From a virus, in IMG/VR virus record IMGVR_UViG_3300033981_000090, positions 1 through 30,342 of that record: a stretch of 30,342 nt of DNA. The stretch is one strand, 5' to 3'. Below, in pieces: positions 28,782 through 30,342 of the stretch. The notes under the pieces are model-generated. The model searched no databases. It saw only the letters and a program-made list of their open reading frames with translations, and was not told the origin of the DNA. The position numbers and the translations under genes are program-made. Positions within the stretch are counted from its first letter, which is position 1. The number at the start of each line of letters is the position of its first letter.

Positions 28782-29300
28782 ATGGCTTTTCTCGGACAAA
28801 CCTTTGCAGCATCTGACCTGCCCCAGGGCACCAACAACTTCGAGCCGCTGCCGGCTGGATGGTACACGGCCAACATCACGCAGGCAGAGCTGAAGAGCAC
28901 GGTCGCTGGCGATGGCCAGTACATCAAGCTGCGCTACGACATCACCGGGCCGACTCACCAGGGCCGCGTGGTCTTCGGCAACCTCAACATCAAGAATGCC
29001 AGCGCCAAGGCTGAGGAGATCGGCCGCCAGCAGCTTGGCGAGATCATGCGCGCCATCGGCCTGGCTAAGGTCCAGGACACCGATCAGCTCATCGGTGCCA
29101 GCATCCAGGTCAAGCTGGACGTGCGCCCTGCGCGCACCGACGACAAGACTGGCAAGACCTACGAGGCCAGCAATGATGTGAAGGGGTTCAAGGCCGTCAA
29201 TGGTGGCGCAGCGCCCACCTTTGCCGCTGCAGCTCCTGCAGCAGCTCCTGCAGCCTCTGCAGCGCCGGCCAAGGCCGCGCCGCCCTGGCAGAAGAAGTGA
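28782..29300 (+). CDS. DUF669 protein, probable SSB-like recombination partner
   Basis: A 172-residue protein of the DUF669 family: EPLPAGWYTANITQAELKST, YIKLRYDITGPTHQGRVVFG, then LGEIMRAIGLAKVQDTDQLI and IQVKLDVRPARTDDKTGKTY. The beta-rich core is OB-like in pattern. Residues about 145-172 are a low-complexity Ala/Pro tail ending PPWQKK, a short motif reminiscent of SSB tails but basic, not acidic. DUF669 genes usually neighbour phage ATPases and nucleases of recombination, as here. AAGGAG precedes the ATG. Confidence 0.85.
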   Translation: MAFLGQTFAASDLPQGTNNFEPLPAGWYTANITQAELKSTVAGDGQYIKLRYDITGPTHQGRVVFGNLNIKNASAKAEEIGRQQLGEIMRAIGLAKVQDTDQLIGASIQVKLDVRPARTDDKTGKTYEASNDVKGFKAVNGGAAPTFAAAAPAAAPAASAAPAKAAPPWQKK

Positions 29301-29308
29301 AGTGAAAA

Positions 29309-29335
29309 GCCCCAGCCTCGTGAGAGGACTGGGGC
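29309..29335. terminator. Hairpin between DUF669 and nuclease genes
   Basis: GCCCCAG-CCTC pairs with GAGG-A-CTGGGGC around a GTGA loop, giving an 11-bp stem with one bulged A. On the plus strand no T-run follows. On the minus strand the stem is followed by TTTTC, so it is a better intrinsic terminator for leftward (antisense) transcription. For the plus-strand operon it may only attenuate or stabilise the mRNA. Confidence 0.5.
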
Positions 29336-29367
29336 AAGTTGGCAACTACAGAAGGAGAGTGGGCACC

Positions 29368-30342
29368 ATGAAAATACCCGAACCAGAGCATAGCATCCAA
29401 GGCCTGATCGACAAGCACCACGAGAAGCAGGCAGAGCCGCCCAGGCCACACATGGGCTGCAGCCAGTTGGGTCACCCATGTGACAGGTGGCTGTGGCTGT
29501 CGTTTCGCTGGGCCGTCCAGCCCCAGTTTCCTGGCCGCATCCTGCGCCTGTTCAGGCGTGGCCAGATGGAGGAGGCCACCATCGTGTCGGACCTGCGCGC
29601 CATTGGCATGGACGTTCGCACGAGCCGGCAGCAGGCGCGCGTGGACTTCGGTGCGCATGTGTCCGGCAGCATCGACGCCATCATCGAGTCTGGCGTGCCT
29701 GCAGCGCCCAAGAAGCGCCATGTGGCCGAGTTCAAGACGCACAGCTCCAAGAGCTTTGCCGACCTGGAGAAGAACGGGGTCGAGAAGTCCAAGCCCGAGC
29801 ACTTCGTCCAGATGCAGCTCTACATGCACGGCACCGAGATCGACCGCGCCCTGTATGTGGCCGTCTGCAAGGACGATGACCGCATCTACACCGAGCGTGT
29901 GCGTTACGACAAAGAGGTGGCCGAGAAGTTCATCGCACGCGGCCGCAGGCTGGCGCTGGAGGACCGCATGCCGCCACCCATCAGCACCGACCCGAGCTGG
30001 TATCAGTGCAAGTTCTGCGATGCGCACGAGTTCTGCCACGAGACCAAGACCACCAAGCACGTCAACTGCCGCACCTGCGCGCACAGCACGGCCAAGGAGG
30101 ACAGCACATGGCGCTGCGAGCGCCACGAGGCCGATGGCATCCCTGTCGAGTTCCAGCGCCAGGCTTGCGACAGTCACGTCCTGCACCCTGACTTGGTTCC
30201 CTGGGAGCGCAAGGACGGCCTGGACCAGTGGACGGCTGTCTACGTCATCGAAGGCCGCGATGTGGCCAACGGTGAAGGCGATGCGCACGTCTACACCAGC
30301 CGCGAGATTCTGGCTAATCCAAAAATGTGTAGCTTGGGCGAT
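29368..30342 (+). CDS. Cas4/RecB-like PD-(D/E)XK nuclease, 3'-truncated
   Basis: The gene starts at ATG 29368 after AAGGAG and runs open to the window end (325 codons). SQLGHPCDRWLWL (residues 32-44) is the N-terminal motif of Cas4/RecB-like nucleases. Asp103 in GSIDAII and Glu121/Lys123 in EFKTH form the PD-(D/E)XK site, and Gln148 in FVQMQLYM is motif IV. Cys214, Cys217 and Cys223 in CKFCDAHEFC, with Cys38, could hold an Fe-S cluster as in Cas4/AddB. A further Cys cluster (CRTCAHST, WRCERH, QACDSHVLHP, residues 234-273) suggests an added zinc ribbon. It is probably the 5'-3' exonuclease of the recombination module. Confidence 0.83.
   Translation, partial: MKIPEPEHSIQGLIDKHHEKQAEPPRPHMGCSQLGHPCDRWLWLSFRWAVQPQFPGRILRLFRRGQMEEATIVSDLRAIGMDVRTSRQQARVDFGAHVSGSIDAIIESGVPAAPKKRHVAEFKTHSSKSFADLEKNGVEKSKPEHFVQMQLYMHGTEIDRALYVAVCKDDDRIYTERVRYDKEVAEKFIARGRRLALEDRMPPPISTDPSWYQCKFCDAHEFCHETKTTKHVNCRTCAHSTAKEDSTWRCERHEADGIPVEFQRQACDSHVLHPDLVPWERKDGLDQWTAVYVIEGRDVANGEGDAHVYTSREILANPKMCSLGD

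Noticed and set aside
28200-29345. 381- and 363-codon minus-strand ORFs opposite the recombination genes (28200-29345, 29197-30288)
   Set aside because: They lie opposite clear Sak4, DUF669 and nuclease genes, and the translations look like low-complexity shadows.

Overview
The window is part of a tailed-phage (or prophage) genome of moderately high GC. Its virion genes follow the plan of the short-tailed P22-like podoviruses. No bacterial housekeeping gene, integrase, transposase, CRISPR array, tRNA or rRNA was recognised. The codon use and the style of the small conserved proteins suggest a proteobacterial host, perhaps a beta-proteobacterium; that host call is inference only. Genes are packed tightly, mostly joined by 1-8 bp overlaps of the ATGA or GTGA type.

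Layout: (1) 1-2328, plus strand: a train of small accessory genes. It opens with a 5'-truncated ORF whose C-terminal half is a DUF2829/Tad2-type domain (the Thoeris anti-defence family). Next come a ribbon-helix-helix protein and several uncharacterised small proteins. (2) 2329-25161, minus strand: the late region, transcribed leftward. In transcription order it holds a DUF6378-like protein, terminase small and large subunits, portal, a frameshifted conserved gene, a small protein, scaffold, coat, two tiny Lys-rich proteins, a repeat-rich protein, gp4-like tail factor, two conserved small proteins, gp10-like tail hub, a needle-like C1q/TNF-type protein, two small proteins, a cupin, three gp7/gp20/gp16-position ejection proteins, a tailspike with a P22-type head-binding domain, a lectin-like fibre protein and a lysis cassette (coiled-coil membrane protein, M15 endolysin, holin). 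(3) 25162-25388: a 227-bp gap with DnaA boxes, CCGTT iterations and a palindrome, a candidate origin. (4) 25389-27576, minus strand: Toprim primase-helicase and a Cro-like repressor. (5) 27577-27702: divergent control region. (6) 27703-30342, plus strand: recombination module with a Sak4-like ATPase, a small coupled protein, a DUF669 protein and a Cas4/RecB-like nuclease that runs off the window.

Together these give DNA replication and recombination, headful-type packaging into a T=7-like P22-type head, DNA ejection, receptor binding and lysis. Control appears to centre on the Cro-like protein and on two nearly matching plus-strand promoters (1354-1384 and 27614-27644). No CI-type repressor lies in the window, so a temperate or lytic lifestyle cannot be decided here. 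No stretch longer than 300 bases lacks a gene.
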